Of a stretch of 64,000 nt of DNA, positions 60,600 to 63,658 are shown in pieces (positions within the stretch are counted from its first letter, which is position 1; each line of letters opens with the position of its first letter). The stretch comes from Eledone cirrhosa (lineage: Eukaryota; Mollusca; Cephalopoda; Octopoda; Eledonidae). The position numbers and the translations under genes are program-made. A model generated the notes under the pieces. That model searched no databases. It was not told the origin of the DNA and was given only the letters and a program-made list of their open reading frames with translations. Where the stretch lies: NCBI GenBank assembly GCA_964016885.1, contig OZ024743.1, forward strand, positions 127,505,365 through 127,569,364. The letters run 5' to 3'.

Positions 60600-62471
60600 T
60601 CAGTATTTAATCAGATCTACTATCTTCCCAGGAACCATGTCCCATTTATATATATATATGTGTGTGTGCGCGCGTACTAGTTGCCAAGAACATCATTTTG
60701 ACTTCATTATGAAATCTGTAGTGACAGTTGTTTATGTCATCCATAAATAATACATTGGGCAGCATTTGACCACAGTATGGGTTGACATCAGGAATAACAT
60801 TCATCTCAGATTGTTATTATCTCTGATGGTGACTCAATGTTTTAACCAATATTGTCTTAACCCTTTTGATACCAAGCCACTTGAAACCACTTTTGATTCT
60901 ATGATACAAAACTGTTTGTTTTAAAGTGTTTTTCTTTATTTAAAAACCTTCCATCATAATTTTATGTAATAGCTTTTGTTAAGTTCCAAACTCCAGCTTA
61001 ATAATGAGATATTACTAAATTCCTCTAAATTCTTGATTACTTTCAAAATTATTTTACAATTATGCTCAGTCTTTCATTAGAAATATGGCAATGAAAGGAT
61101 TAATTGTCATCTTATGATATATGTTTATTACTTAACCAAGGAAGAAAATGAACCTGTAACATCATTACTCTACTCCTCTAACATTGATTTTTATGAAATA
61201 TTTTTGCAGTTTAGCCTCAAGTCAGGCCAGACCAAGTAGACATATGATCAAAGGTACCCAAGCAGTAACCATTTAGTCTTATTTACTAGAACTACATTAG
61301 AATATGGCAGTTGAATATGGCTCAGTCTTTAGTTATATAGCAGTGGAACGTGATTCAAAGTCTTTAGCAATATTACAGTTGAATGTGGCTTAAAGACTTT
61401 GGTAATATGACAATAGAATGTGAATCCATCTTTAGTTATATGACAGTGTTTTAATAAGAATATGATTCAAAGTCTTTTAGTAGGATATTAATAAAATAAC
61501 TAATATTGTGGTGTTAATTCAAATGACTTTACTCACTCCCTCTCCATAAAAATTAGCCTCGTGATTAGTAAAAGAAAGCAACGCTGTTATAATATTTTAA
61601 TTGAATAGTTAATTATCTGTTTGTTTTTTTGGCTAATATCCTTTCATATTTTGGAATAATTAATATTTATATTCCATCTCACATTTCATTTCCCATTCCA
61701 GAAACCTTTGAAATTACAAAACCTTTAGAAGAATCTTCCAATGTGTTTACAGAGCTTGCAGAACTGTCAACTGCTGTGGAAGAACATGAGCAGAAGGTTA
61801 ACATTAGCCCTGACATCTATGATTGCAACCAGTGCATATTTTCAACAAGTTCCCAAGAACTTCTGCTCCATCATATCAGCATGTACCATGAAGACTCTGC
61901 TCTAACTATCAATGCCAACTTTGCTGGCCAGCTCCAGCAAACAGTTCTAGCTGATCCATTGCCTTTGTTTAATGCTGGTAATATCGCCTGTCCACAGTGT
62001 GGTCAACACTATAAGACTCAATATGGATTGCAGAGTCATATGAACTCTAAACACCTTGGAAAGTTTCTGTTTAACTGCTCAATATGTGGTCGTGGTTTTG
62101 ATAGTTTCTGGACGTACAAATCCCACATCGACAAGCATCACATACTAGAAGAAAAATGTGACCGATGTAATTTGACGTTTCGTTTTAAAAAAAGCTTGTT
62201 ATCTCATAAACGTTTTTGTGGTCGTACAAAACACCATGGTGGGGAGTTGTTTCGTTGTAACATCTGTGAACAGACTTGTTCATCAAAAGACTCTCTTTCC
62301 ACCCACATGCGTGGGCAACATGGCAGCCAACACTATCGATGTAGACGCTGCAACAAAATCTATAAATGGCGTTCATCATTGAGGTATCACACTGAGAAAT
62401 GTTTTAATCAGCCGGTTATTCTCAATACAGACAATCCGGAACCACAATCTATGTTGTTGATGGCTGTTTAA
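27873..62471 (+). CDS. NHEJ1: XLF (NHEJ1)-like protein with C-terminal zinc fingers, six-exon model
   Basis: Model: 27,873-28,070; 44,955-45,149; 54,937-55,075; 55,860-55,921; 58,363-58,483; 61,702-62,471. It sums to 1,485 nt, 494 residues plus stop. Residues 1-238 follow the order of human XLF: head domain with W10/W20-region aromatics, SELSDYPFTW (111-120, human SELSGLPFYW), then the coiled coil RELIHIISKKDSEIEDY and a short fold-back region. XLF bridges DNA ends with XRCC4-ligase IV and Ku in non-homologous end joining in the nucleus. Residues 239-494 carry six zinc fingers instead of the usual disordered tail with a basic Ku-binding end. All five introns are GT-AG and phases match (0,0,1,0,1). 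XLF identity is strong for exons 1-5; joining exon 6 is inference from phase, strand and order. Intron sizes are about 16.9, 9.8, 0.8, 2.4 and 3.2 kb. Confidence 0.65.
28202..28423 (+). other. Possible alternative exon or read-through frame after exon 1
   Basis: After an acceptor-like attttttag (AG at 28,200-28,201) a frame in phase with exon 1 stays open for about 73 codons (ANQIRSIAAGDSEANMLENP...) to a TAA at 28,421-28,423. It has no counterpart in XLF and the normal alignment jumps directly to exon 2. It could be a cryptic terminal exon or chance. Confidence 0.2.
28528..28702 (+). mobile_element. tRNA-headed SINE
   Basis: A-box-like TGACTTGGTGGTAAGGATGC is followed by a B-box-like ctgattccaggcccg and the body 'tgcgttgtgtctttgaacaa...gtccactcagatggcgaaaa'. 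A relative of the SINE at 36,258. Confidence 0.55.
28703..28792 (-). mobile_element. SINE 3' fragment
   Basis: Reverse-oriented SINE 3' half: aattgtttctacttttggca, gtgtattactggtactttat and atcgaccccgtaaggataaa. Confidence 0.8.
28793..31310 (-). pseudogene. CR1-like LINE, 5'-truncated
   Basis: Minus strand, from the end of an apurinic endonuclease (31,299-30,880; TSPTRGDNTLDLLF, GDSDHAIIIANLSL) through a linker (30,759-30,292; ASPGLDRVTYLLLKR) to RT (30,182-29,859, FGFIPNSSCCDHFIE, VYLDFAKAFNSVPHK; 29,849-28,953, GVPQGSVLGPLLF, VLKYADDIKLY). One TGA near 29,861 separates the last two frames; the rest of the RT and the C-terminal region (AEAWNKLPASVISCRD) is open. The 3' tail is ATT-type. It is interrupted at 30,182-30,240 by an RTE tail. 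Within intron 1 of the XLF-like gene, antisense to it. Confidence 0.88.
30184..30240 (+). mobile_element. Tiny RTE tail insertion in the CR1-like LINE
   Basis: A 55-bp RTE 3' end (cccatgctagcatggaagaa, cggacgtaaaacggtgatga with GATGAT tail) interrupts the RT frame between PVNYRPVSLTSY and VREILWNF. An extreme 5' truncation. Confidence 0.75.
31320..31470 (+). mobile_element. SINE fragment (second family)
   Basis: Contains tctatggaatgctcaactat, ttacgtgttaatcccacgag, matching the body of the SINE at 8,527. Confidence 0.45.
31471..32030. other. Gene-free intronic stretch
   Basis: No coding similarity recognised. Confidence 0.5.
32040..32205 (-). mobile_element. Old SINE
   Basis: Reverse SINE landmarks: tcgactttgaaaggatgaaa, gcaggatttgaactcagaga and a degraded head near ctgtgccaattcgctac. 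Confidence 0.55.
32312..32510 (+). mobile_element. tRNA-derived SINE, full length
   Basis: Complete copy: gcggtggattggcagtatcg with A box, aagttcaaatcccactgagg with B box, body and ccaaaagtagaaacaatt tail. An exact 12-bp target-site duplication TTATAGGGAACT flanks it (32,300-32,311; 32,511-32,522). Confidence 0.9.
32523..32990. other. Gene-free intronic stretch
   Basis: No element or coding signal recognised. Confidence 0.5.
32990..33330 (+). mobile_element. Degenerate, repeated RTE tail pieces
   Basis: Three diverged partial copies of the RTE tail motif follow one another: 'aaaatgcacccaatacactc...gttagtgttaagaaaaaaca', 'atgcatccagtagaaactt', and 'tgcacccagtacactttgta...ggtgttggaaagagcatcca'. 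Confidence 0.55.
33497..35455 (+). pseudogene. RTE LINE copy C, 5'-truncated
   Basis: The frame 33,525-33,974 covers RT blocks (GPSGIAAEMLKASG, FGFVPGRGTIDALF, FVDLEKAFDSS), then a frameshift near 33,945. The next frame has a TAA near 34,059 and then runs through LLYADDLALIAES, the PHD-like finger (CSVC...CPKF..WVHKRC...CSSC) and the post-RT region (LRWYGHVMRMKDD) to 35,148. In the finger, one Cys of the second CxxC pair reads Phe. The 3' UTR-like tail ends in a GATGAT run at 35,452. Within intron 1. Confidence 0.9.
35505..35640 (+). mobile_element. Old SINE
   Basis: Contains attaaggcagtgaattaggg, ttgcctttcatctttttgag and gttgataaagtaccaat in SINE order; diverged. Confidence 0.5.
35912..36095 (+). 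mobile_element. tRNA-derived SINE, full length
   Basis: Complete copy from gtggatggattggcactatc to the gcctaaagtagaaaca tail, flanked by an exact 18-bp duplication agtatatatttctatctc (35,894-35,911; 36,096-36,113). Confidence 0.92.
36258..36475 (+). mobile_element. tRNA-headed SINE carrying an RTE tail
   Basis: Head: TGGCTTAGTGGTTAGAGC (good A box) and ggttgtgagttcaattctca (B box). Body: gtttccttgagcaagacact. The 3' part (ccactgcaaagtggtcatgg, aggtgccacggcaaaaaagc) is the RTE 3'-tail sequence. The copy is cut before the GATGAT end; a fuller copy lies at 50,000-50,342. Confidence 0.8.
36476..36957. other. Gene-free intronic stretch with microsatellites
   Basis: CA-rich run near 36,515-36,535 and TA runs at 36,657-36,673 and 36,943-36,957. 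Confidence 0.5.
36958..38250 (+). pseudogene. mariner transposon with broken transposase
   Basis: Imperfect terminal inverted repeats: gggaggatcaaaaagttcgc at the left and, reversed, gggggatcaaaaagtttgcg at the right end. The transposase is read in pieces: helix-turn-helix region 37,137-37,379 (YKWIQRFKQGRDDLEDDHRS), then TRIITGDET with an in-frame stop, then 37,699-37,926 (ATIFWDSDGVILIDYLEG, FDHDNAPAHS) and YSPDLAPSDFFLFPK after a further stop. The three catalytic Asp positions (GDET, HDNAPAH, PDLAPSDF) are recognisable. Cut-and-paste element, inactive here. Confidence 0.88.
38251..41207 (-). mobile_element. RTE LINE copy D with a long open ORF
   Basis: The minus-strand frame is open from about 41,206 to a stop at 38,651 (about 850 codons). 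It starts inside the endonuclease (YGFGTRNEEGSRILEF, VDYILTRRRDR), so the element is 5'-truncated. Counting from residue 1 at 41,032 (a GTG codon, so not a real start): RT FVDLEKAFDRV at 385, LLYADDLTLI at 474, a C4HC3 PHD-like finger at 533-576 (C533, C536, C547, C550, H555, C558, C573, C576), and post-RT LRWYGHVMRMK at about 722. The 3' tail runs to a GATGAT-type end at about 38,252, directly beside the mariner. Antisense to the XLF-like gene, in intron 1. Confidence 0.92.
41208..41434. other. TA repeat and gene-free stretch
   Basis: TA repeat at 41,206-41,230, then two 'gtgagatgggttgggctcc'-like units; no gene. Confidence 0.5.
41435..41622 (+). mobile_element. RTE 3'-tail copy
   Basis: tcccacactgtaaatgtggt, aggaagggcatccagctgta and gcaagcatggaaaaattgat, ending in a GATGAT-like stretch. 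Confidence 0.75.
41812..42000 (-). mobile_element. tRNA-derived SINE, full length
   Basis: Complete reverse copy bounded by an exact 18-bp duplication aaattatgtttatatata (41,794-41,811; 42,001-42,018). Confidence 0.92.
42008..43390 (+). mobile_element. Non-autonomous Helitron with internal repeats
   Basis: The left part (tatatataaaactgaggatg, tctgtctgtgtgtgtg) resembles Helitron 5' regions. Block 42,029-42,200 is repeated at 42,297-42,470 (agtttgaatccctaaaactc, cccaaccgac, tatgtttcagggagtg). A ~145-bp unit (gggcctgcattaggtgaaaa...) recurs at about 42,440, 42,589 and 42,723. The right end shows a hairpin (atcccttgcaacactgggta) and terminal CTAG (43,387-43,390) before T. An RTE tail splits it at 42,768-43,255. 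No coding sequence. Confidence 0.65.
42768..43255 (-). mobile_element. RTE 3' fragment nested in the Helitron
   Basis: Minus orientation: starts in the last RTE codons (KMTWDEVIKADLIQLHLSKA-like), continues through the tail and ends in a GATGAT run at about 42,770. Closest to copy C. Confidence 0.8.
43391..43825. other. Gene-free stretch, repeat remnants
   Basis: The block near 43,535-43,680 resembles 41,650-41,790 (gaggaagg/gagaaaggagg, cagcgttctaag, ctacacacattg) and may be a piece of another Helitron-like repeat. Confidence 0.4.
43828..44797 (-). pseudogene. mariner transposon, decayed, minus strand
   Basis: The termini are imperfect inverted repeats (ttcaaaatgttcatggaaaa at left; reversed right end attaaaaaagtttgtggaaa). 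The minus-strand coding reads VFWDAEGLLLVDFLEGRK-like, YYEKVLRFARNLAEKHPEK and FKQDNAPPHS, with further pieces towards 44,620. Several stops and shifts. Confidence 0.8.
44805..44880. repeat. (TA)n microsatellite
   Basis: About 50 bp of TA repeat, 75 bp before the exon 2 acceptor. Confidence 0.9.
44955..45149 (+). CDS. NHEJ1: XLF-like exon 2 (rest of head domain)
   Basis: 65 codons between an acceptor (gttccag) and a gtaatt donor, phases 0 and 0. Starts ELNPNIEAPISKILEHIKL, aligning with human [20 protein letters not shown]. Contains IWINSELSDYPFTWELIGEP, aligning with the last head-domain strands of XLF. The position of human Leu115, needed for XRCC4 binding, is occupied by Tyr in this alignment (residue 115 of the model). 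Confidence 0.88.
45300..47215 (+). pseudogene. Decayed LINE with endonuclease and RT
   Basis: On the plus strand, endonuclease traces (KILLLGYFNVRAGKDHETWE, GNGLHLLQLCTEFELAICN, IHPRSKHGH) at 45,510-45,760. RT traces follow: 46,500-46,838 (FFKGKVSKLVCGNYWRIGLL, QYGFRLGRGTIDMIL) and 46,937-47,160 (LSEPISIDNGVKQGD-like, PAPTLFSIIF). Many stops. A different lineage from the RTE copies; exact clade not assigned. It lies in intron 2, sense to the host gene. Confidence 0.75.
47216..47565. other. Gene-free intronic stretch
   Basis: No recognisable element. Confidence 0.5.
47568..47740 (+). mobile_element. RTE 3'-tail copy
   Basis: ccccacactgtaaatgtggt, ggaagggcatccagctgtag, aaacccgccagacagtccta and a GATGAT end. 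Confidence 0.85.
47741..48052. other. Unclassified repeat-like stretch
   Basis: No coding frame; contains aattataataaatttataaattt-like palindromic AT sequence and 'ttggttggttggttcc'. It joins copy E abruptly. Confidence 0.4.
48053..49075 (+). mobile_element. RTE LINE copy E, C-terminal part and tail
   Basis: Starts within the post-RT domain (VARVRTGWKKFRELIPLL) and is open to the native stop at 48,575 (LWWYSVIEKTRLI). The tail contains a duplicated block: 'ctgtaatgtggccgtgtagg...aagggcatccagctgtagaa' occurs twice (about 48,760-48,860 and 48,869-48,968). GATGAT end. Nearly identical to copies B and D. Confidence 0.9.
49116..49992 (+). mobile_element. mariner-like element, internally deleted
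   Basis: Terminal inverted repeats: aggtgtttctgaaaagtaac at the left, and reversed right end tttgtctgaaaagtaacggg. Internal coding traces: EQQTNLKFLVQLGITLSEVL near 49,316, IKWHKRFKG-like near 49,430, then a jump to LAKKNITELEQPPYSTDLTP near 49,685 (the PYSPDLAP box). The catalytic middle is missing. Confidence 0.8.
49995..50342 (-). mobile_element. tRNA-headed SINE with RTE tail, fuller copy
   Basis: Minus orientation. Head at 50,275-50,342 (A box in tggcttagtggttacagc-like order, B box in gttgtgagttcaattctcag). Body: gtttccttgagcaagacact. The 3' half is the RTE tail (ccactgcaaagtggtcgtgg, gttggtgttaggaagggcat) ending in a GATGAT-type run near 50,000. Same family as 36,258-36,475. Confidence 0.85.
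50430..50535 (+). mobile_element. tRNA-like SINE head
   Basis: Has A-box-like gtggcctaatggtaggtatt and B-box-like gggtttcgatctcag with about 35 nt between. No closed acceptor stem, so a SINE head or tRNA pseudogene rather than a tRNA gene. Confidence 0.4.
50536..51007. other. Gene-free stretch with TA repeat
   Basis: TA repeat at 50,970-51,007; an open frame at 50,538-50,771 has no recognisable similarity. Confidence 0.5.
51008..51790 (-). pseudogene. Penelope-like element, GIY-YIG endonuclease fragment
   Basis: The minus strand from about 51,787 reads NRVDCPLSGKCLSSNIVYKC, then RRAYIGLTANRFKQRLYMHT, a GIY-YIG-type nuclease as found at the C-terminus of Penelope-like retroelements (the pattern IVYKC...AYIG, with Arg in ANRFKQR). 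It continues SLSAYIWSLKDNHTQFKLHC to a TGA (51,482-51,484), then AAEALEILYTTDYILNKKSE. The RT part is absent. Non-coding 3' sequence extends to about 51,010. Confidence 0.78.
51791..52113. other. Gene-free stretch
   Basis: No recognisable coding or repeat family. Confidence 0.45.
52114..53075 (-). pseudogene. Helitron helicase C-terminal part
   Basis: The minus-strand frame is open from about 53,075 to its stop near 52,114. It reads LLLSGDFRQTLPIIPKGTR, LWRQVTSLRLTTNTRARL, LPPNTLVLKEGTPVILLRN, AFAMSINKSQGQTLSVAGI and SHGQFYVACSRVGSRDN: motifs II-VI of a PIF1-family helicase as in Helitrons. Walker A and the Rep domain are missing because the frame joins directly to the 5' sequence at about 53,076. 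Confidence 0.88.
53076..53370 (-). mobile_element. Helitron 5' region joined to the helicase remnant
   Basis: Read on the minus strand, it starts ctttatatatataaaagcga and ggatgtgtgtgtgtctgtgt, typical of the 5' ends of the Helitrons in this window. Internal deletion has fused it to the helicase end. Confidence 0.6.
53520..54222 (-). pseudogene. Tc1/mariner-superfamily transposase remnant
   Basis: The minus-strand frame 54,038-53,658 reads LWFFFDEKNFDQDQNVNQRN (first catalytic Asp box) and HFFTQGFRVNAAVYEEVLET, then RRRFVFQGFVPSHKARMTQA, where the usual second-Asp box (QDxAPxH) is altered. Upstream to about 54,222 is a helix-turn-helix-like piece (KDLKLSEYTIRRVVHENIQY). Downstream traces of the DYYxWG box follow a frameshift. 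Inactive. Confidence 0.72.
54355..54495 (+). mobile_element. Degenerate RTE tail
   Basis: acactctgcaaactggctgt, gccaggaaaggcatacagat, acaaatgtggaaaaactgac and a GATGATGAC end. Confidence 0.6.
54645..54840. mobile_element. ttaaccc-type MITE copy
   Basis: Reverse-orientation copy of the MITE at 60,858: ctttaatcctatcattacca, tatttctaatgaaaggcact and ataaaattatgatggaaggt in order. Confidence 0.6.
54937..55075 (+). CDS. NHEJ1: XLF-like exon 3 (coiled coil)
   Basis: 139 nt, acceptor caactag, donor aaa|gtaaag; enters phase 0, leaves phase 1. Encodes ISENMTIPLLLMVSELYHRQ, then RELIHIISKKDSEIEDYRSQ, aligning with human [20 protein letters not shown]... and MKDLEIQDYQES. This is the long helix through which XLF dimerises. 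Confidence 0.88.
55860..55921 (+). CDS. NHEJ1: XLF-like exon 4 (fold-back helix start)
   Basis: 62 nt, acceptor gatttcag, donor aag|gtgagt; enters phase 1, leaves phase 0. Encodes (K)QLATVCFDKTTFENNMVLSK, aligning with human RLKTEPFEENSFLEQF. Too short to be seen as an open frame by itself; placed by splice sites, phase and similarity. Confidence 0.82.
55930..56015 (-). mobile_element. Short RTE tail
   Basis: Reverse-oriented tail: a catcatcattatcatcctcc run and atatccactttccctgctgt followed by catgggttggattggtcacc. Confidence 0.5.
56250..56500 (+). mobile_element. Old SINE 3' pieces
   Basis: ccttgtggccaataaaagaa (a cephalopod SINE 3' end) is followed by tgctggccttgtgcctaaat with an ATT tail. 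Confidence 0.5.
56715..56877. mobile_element. hAT MITE, 163 bp
   Basis: Begins cagtcatgggcaaactatgg and ends, reversed, caggcatgggcaaccttttt: about 14-16 bp inverted repeats. Exact 8-bp target-site duplication ATTTAAAA at 56,707-56,714 and 56,878-56,885. The inside contains gcggcccactgcttgaaaaa. No coding capacity. Confidence 0.9.
57185..57720 (+). mobile_element. LINE C-terminal fragment with zinc knuckle
   Basis: The plus strand reads LDKLYRDGSAVSRPCPRCVQ and GKETILHALVECPSITDL: a CCHC knuckle (C-2-C-8-H-4-C) of the kind found at the C-terminus of several LINE lineages. Interrupted by stops. Clade not assigned. Confidence 0.55.
57960..58088 (+). mobile_element. Old SINE 3' end
   Basis: aaaccctttgtggttaataa, agaaatcataatctttatta: a SINE-type AATAAAGAAAT end with ATT tail. 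Confidence 0.45.
58106..58291 (+). mobile_element. tRNA-derived SINE, full length
   Basis: Complete copy between exact 17-bp duplications attatttcttttgttac (58,089-58,105; 58,292-58,308). It inserted only about 55 bp upstream of the exon 5 acceptor, just outside the polypyrimidine tract. Confidence 0.92.
58363..58483 (+). CDS. NHEJ1: XLF-like exon 5 (end of XLF core)
   Basis: 121 nt, acceptor ataactag, donor cag|gtagag; enters phase 0, leaves phase 1. Encodes EFEDRVKLLGTTAFDSFGQD and LYQQIMTKYTWLHKCSKADP. FGQDLYQQIMTK resembles the human NLQDLYMAVTTQ segment at the end of the structured core. Read-through of the donor would end after GRVA at a TAA (58,496-58,498), an alternative short C-terminus. 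Confidence 0.8.
58520..58815. repeat. CAT/ATC trinucleotide-rich tract
   Basis: Long imperfect (ATC)n and (CAT)n sequence; poly-His and poly-Ile frames are artefacts. Confidence 0.85.
58910..59140 (+). mobile_element. SINE (second family) copy
   Basis: aagtagtgaagtttacttca head, then gtgtggaatacttaaccatt and agttctgttgatctaatg, the body seen at 8,527. Confidence 0.5.
59265..59505 (+). mobile_element. RTE tail with duplicated unit
   Basis: 'cattgtaaattggttggtgttagg...' and 'gcagtaaagtgaatggtattagg...' are two tandem tail units; ends tgcaagcatggaaaatagat with a GATGAT run. Confidence 0.7.
59506..59960 (-). mobile_element. RTE tail, reverse, degenerate
   Basis: Begins with catcatctccatttaacatc and continues with two inverted tail units (gctgaatgtccttcctgtca; gctgggtgcctttcttctcg). 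Adjacent head-to-tail to the previous tail as an inverted pair. Confidence 0.65.
60090..60540 (+). mobile_element. Diverged SINE copies
   Basis: tatgccttgtgaggtaaatt, tacttataattcaaagggct, then at 60,395 a second head (gattaagaagtttacttcag) and aatcagtgtcttgtgagtga. Confidence 0.45.
60550..60675. repeat. TA/GA/TG microsatellites
   Basis: Compound GTGTGTATATA...GAGAGAGA (60,550-60,600) and TATATG/TGTGTGCGCG (60,645-60,675). Confidence 0.85.
60858..61102 (+). mobile_element. ttaaccc-type MITE, best copy
   Basis: 245 bp with imperfect inverted ends: ttaacccttttgataccaag at left and, reversed, ttaatcctttcattgccata at right. Interior: ccatcataattttatgtaat, gatattactaaattcctcta. Relatives at 9,354, 54,645 and 63,321. 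No coding capacity; superfamily not assigned. Confidence 0.7.
61103..61680. other. Intronic stretch with short tandem-like repeats
   Basis: From about 61,300 to 61,490 'aatatggcagttgaatatgg' and 'ctcaaagtctttagtaatat'-like units recur four to five times, a degenerate minisatellite of about 45 bp. No gene. Confidence 0.45.
61702..62471 (+). CDS. Terminal exon: six C2H2/C2HC zinc fingers
   Basis: Acceptor tcatttcccattccag, then 770 nt to a TAA stop. It completes the split codon left by exon 5 (G + AA = Glu). An acidic linker (ETFEITKPLEESSNVFTELA...) leads to fingers at model residues 280-301, 335-356, 364-385, 391-411, 424-445 and 452-472; fingers 4 and 6 end in Cys (C2HC). Spacing C-2-C-12-H-3/4-H/C is regular, so the fold is intact. 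The linkers are not the TGEKP type. Clean coding sequence with no TE similarity. It has no start codon in a convincing context, so it needs an upstream phase-1 donor; exon 5 is the nearest. Likely nucleic-acid binding; target unknown. Alternatively it belongs to a separate gene or is an alternative last exon. Confidence 0.85.
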
Positions 62472-62519
62472 TTAGTTAACATTCTAGAGTCACATTGTAT
62501 ATATAATATATATATATAT

Positions 62520-62600
62520 ATATCACCATCATCATCATTTAAAATCCATTTTCCCTGCTAACCAAGGCTGGGCAGGTCATCACAGACCATGTTAGTACTT
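62520..62600 (-). mobile_element. RTE tail remnant
   Basis: caccatcatcatcatttaaa and atccattttccctgctaacc: reverse-oriented tail end, 50 bp past the stop codon, possibly inside the 3' UTR. Confidence 0.55.
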
Positions 62601-62609
62601 AGTTGGAGC

Positions 62610-63130
62610 TAGTAGTGGGTTGGTAGAATCATTAGAAATTCAGATAAAATGCATTGCAGCATTTAGTTATATGTTCAAATCCTGCTGAGGTCAATTTTTG
62701 CCTTTCAACCCTTTGGGGCTGATAAAATAAAGTACCAGTTAAGTATTGGGATTGATATATTTCTTCTCATTCTTTGTGTTCTGAGTTCAAATCCCACTGA
62801 GGTCAACTTTGCCTTTCATGTTTCCTAGGTTGATAAAATACCAATTAAGTTATGGGGTCAATTTCATCGACTAACCTCATCTCTCAAAATTGCTGGACTT
62901 TTGCCTAAATTGGAAACTATTATTAGTTAAGAAAATAGTAGTAAGGTGGCAGAAATAATATTTTGTTAGGTATAAGTTTAACTCCTGTCAAAGTTAACAT
63001 TGATTTTCATCCCTCTGGGGTTGATAAATATAAATACTAATCAAATACTAAGAGTCAGTTCAGTTGACTATTTTCCCTGTTTCCTACAAATTTGTGGACT
63101 TGTGCTAAAGTTAGAAATTATTATTAGTTA
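62610..63130 (+). mobile_element. Three diverged SINE copies
   Basis: Successive bodies: gttcaaatcctgctgaggtc (62,673), gagttcaaatcccactgagg (62,782) and tgattttcatccctctgggg (63,000), each followed by a gataaaata/gataaatata box and a gtgctaaa/tgcctaaattggaaa end. Confidence 0.65.
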
Positions 63131-63159
63131 AAGGACGAAGCTGAAACTATATGTCACAC

Positions 63160-63320
63160 TGTTTGTCTTGACATATCATCTGTTTCACACCTTGAGCATA
63201 ACATGATCCACCAACCCTTCTAGGAGGGCTGTAACTCTGAATAAAAACTAACTTGGATTGTGATGACCCCCTCCAACTCATGCCTGTGTGGAAAGTGGAC
63301 ATAAAATGATGACTAGGATT
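63160..63320 (+). mobile_element. Degenerate RTE tail
   Basis: tcatgcctgtgtggaaagtg, gacataaaatgatgactagg. An AATAAA (63,240-63,245) lies here and could serve as poly(A) signal, weakly supported. Confidence 0.4.
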
Positions 63321-63482
63321 AACCTCTTCATTACCATATTTCTGCTTATGTTTTCAAATTAATTTTGTGAATAAAAATTAAATTGGAAGGAATTTAATTA
63401 AGTGTTGATAGTAAGCTGGTGTTTAGGGCTTACTTTAACAAAATATTCTTTGATAAAATTATGAAGGATGGTTTTATGTAAT
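63321..63482. mobile_element. ttaaccc-type MITE copy
   Basis: ttaacctcttcattaccata, ttctttgataaaattatgaa, ggatggttttatgtaattga: reverse orientation relative to 60,858. Confidence 0.55.
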
Positions 63483-63487
63483 TGAAA

Positions 63488-63658
63488 AATTGGTGGATGG
63501 CATTAGGAAGGGGGCATCCAGTCATAGAAACCAGGCCAGAAACAGTTCTGTATGAGGAAGACATCTGATCTGATTTGTCTCACAACAGGACAACTTGTCT
63601 TACCCATGCTAGTGGAGAAAATGGACATTAAACGCTGATGATGATGATAATGATGGTA
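63488..63658 (+). mobile_element. RTE tail copy
   Basis: ggtggatggcattaggaagg, gcatccagtcatagaaacca, cccatgctagtggagaaaat and a GATGATGAT end. Confidence 0.7.

Noticed and set aside
61629..61701. Zinc-finger gene starting at the ATG 61,629
   Set aside because: The first 24 codons (MANILSYFGIINIYIPSHIS...) look like intron sequence with a polypyrimidine tract and acceptor; coding quality begins at 61,702.
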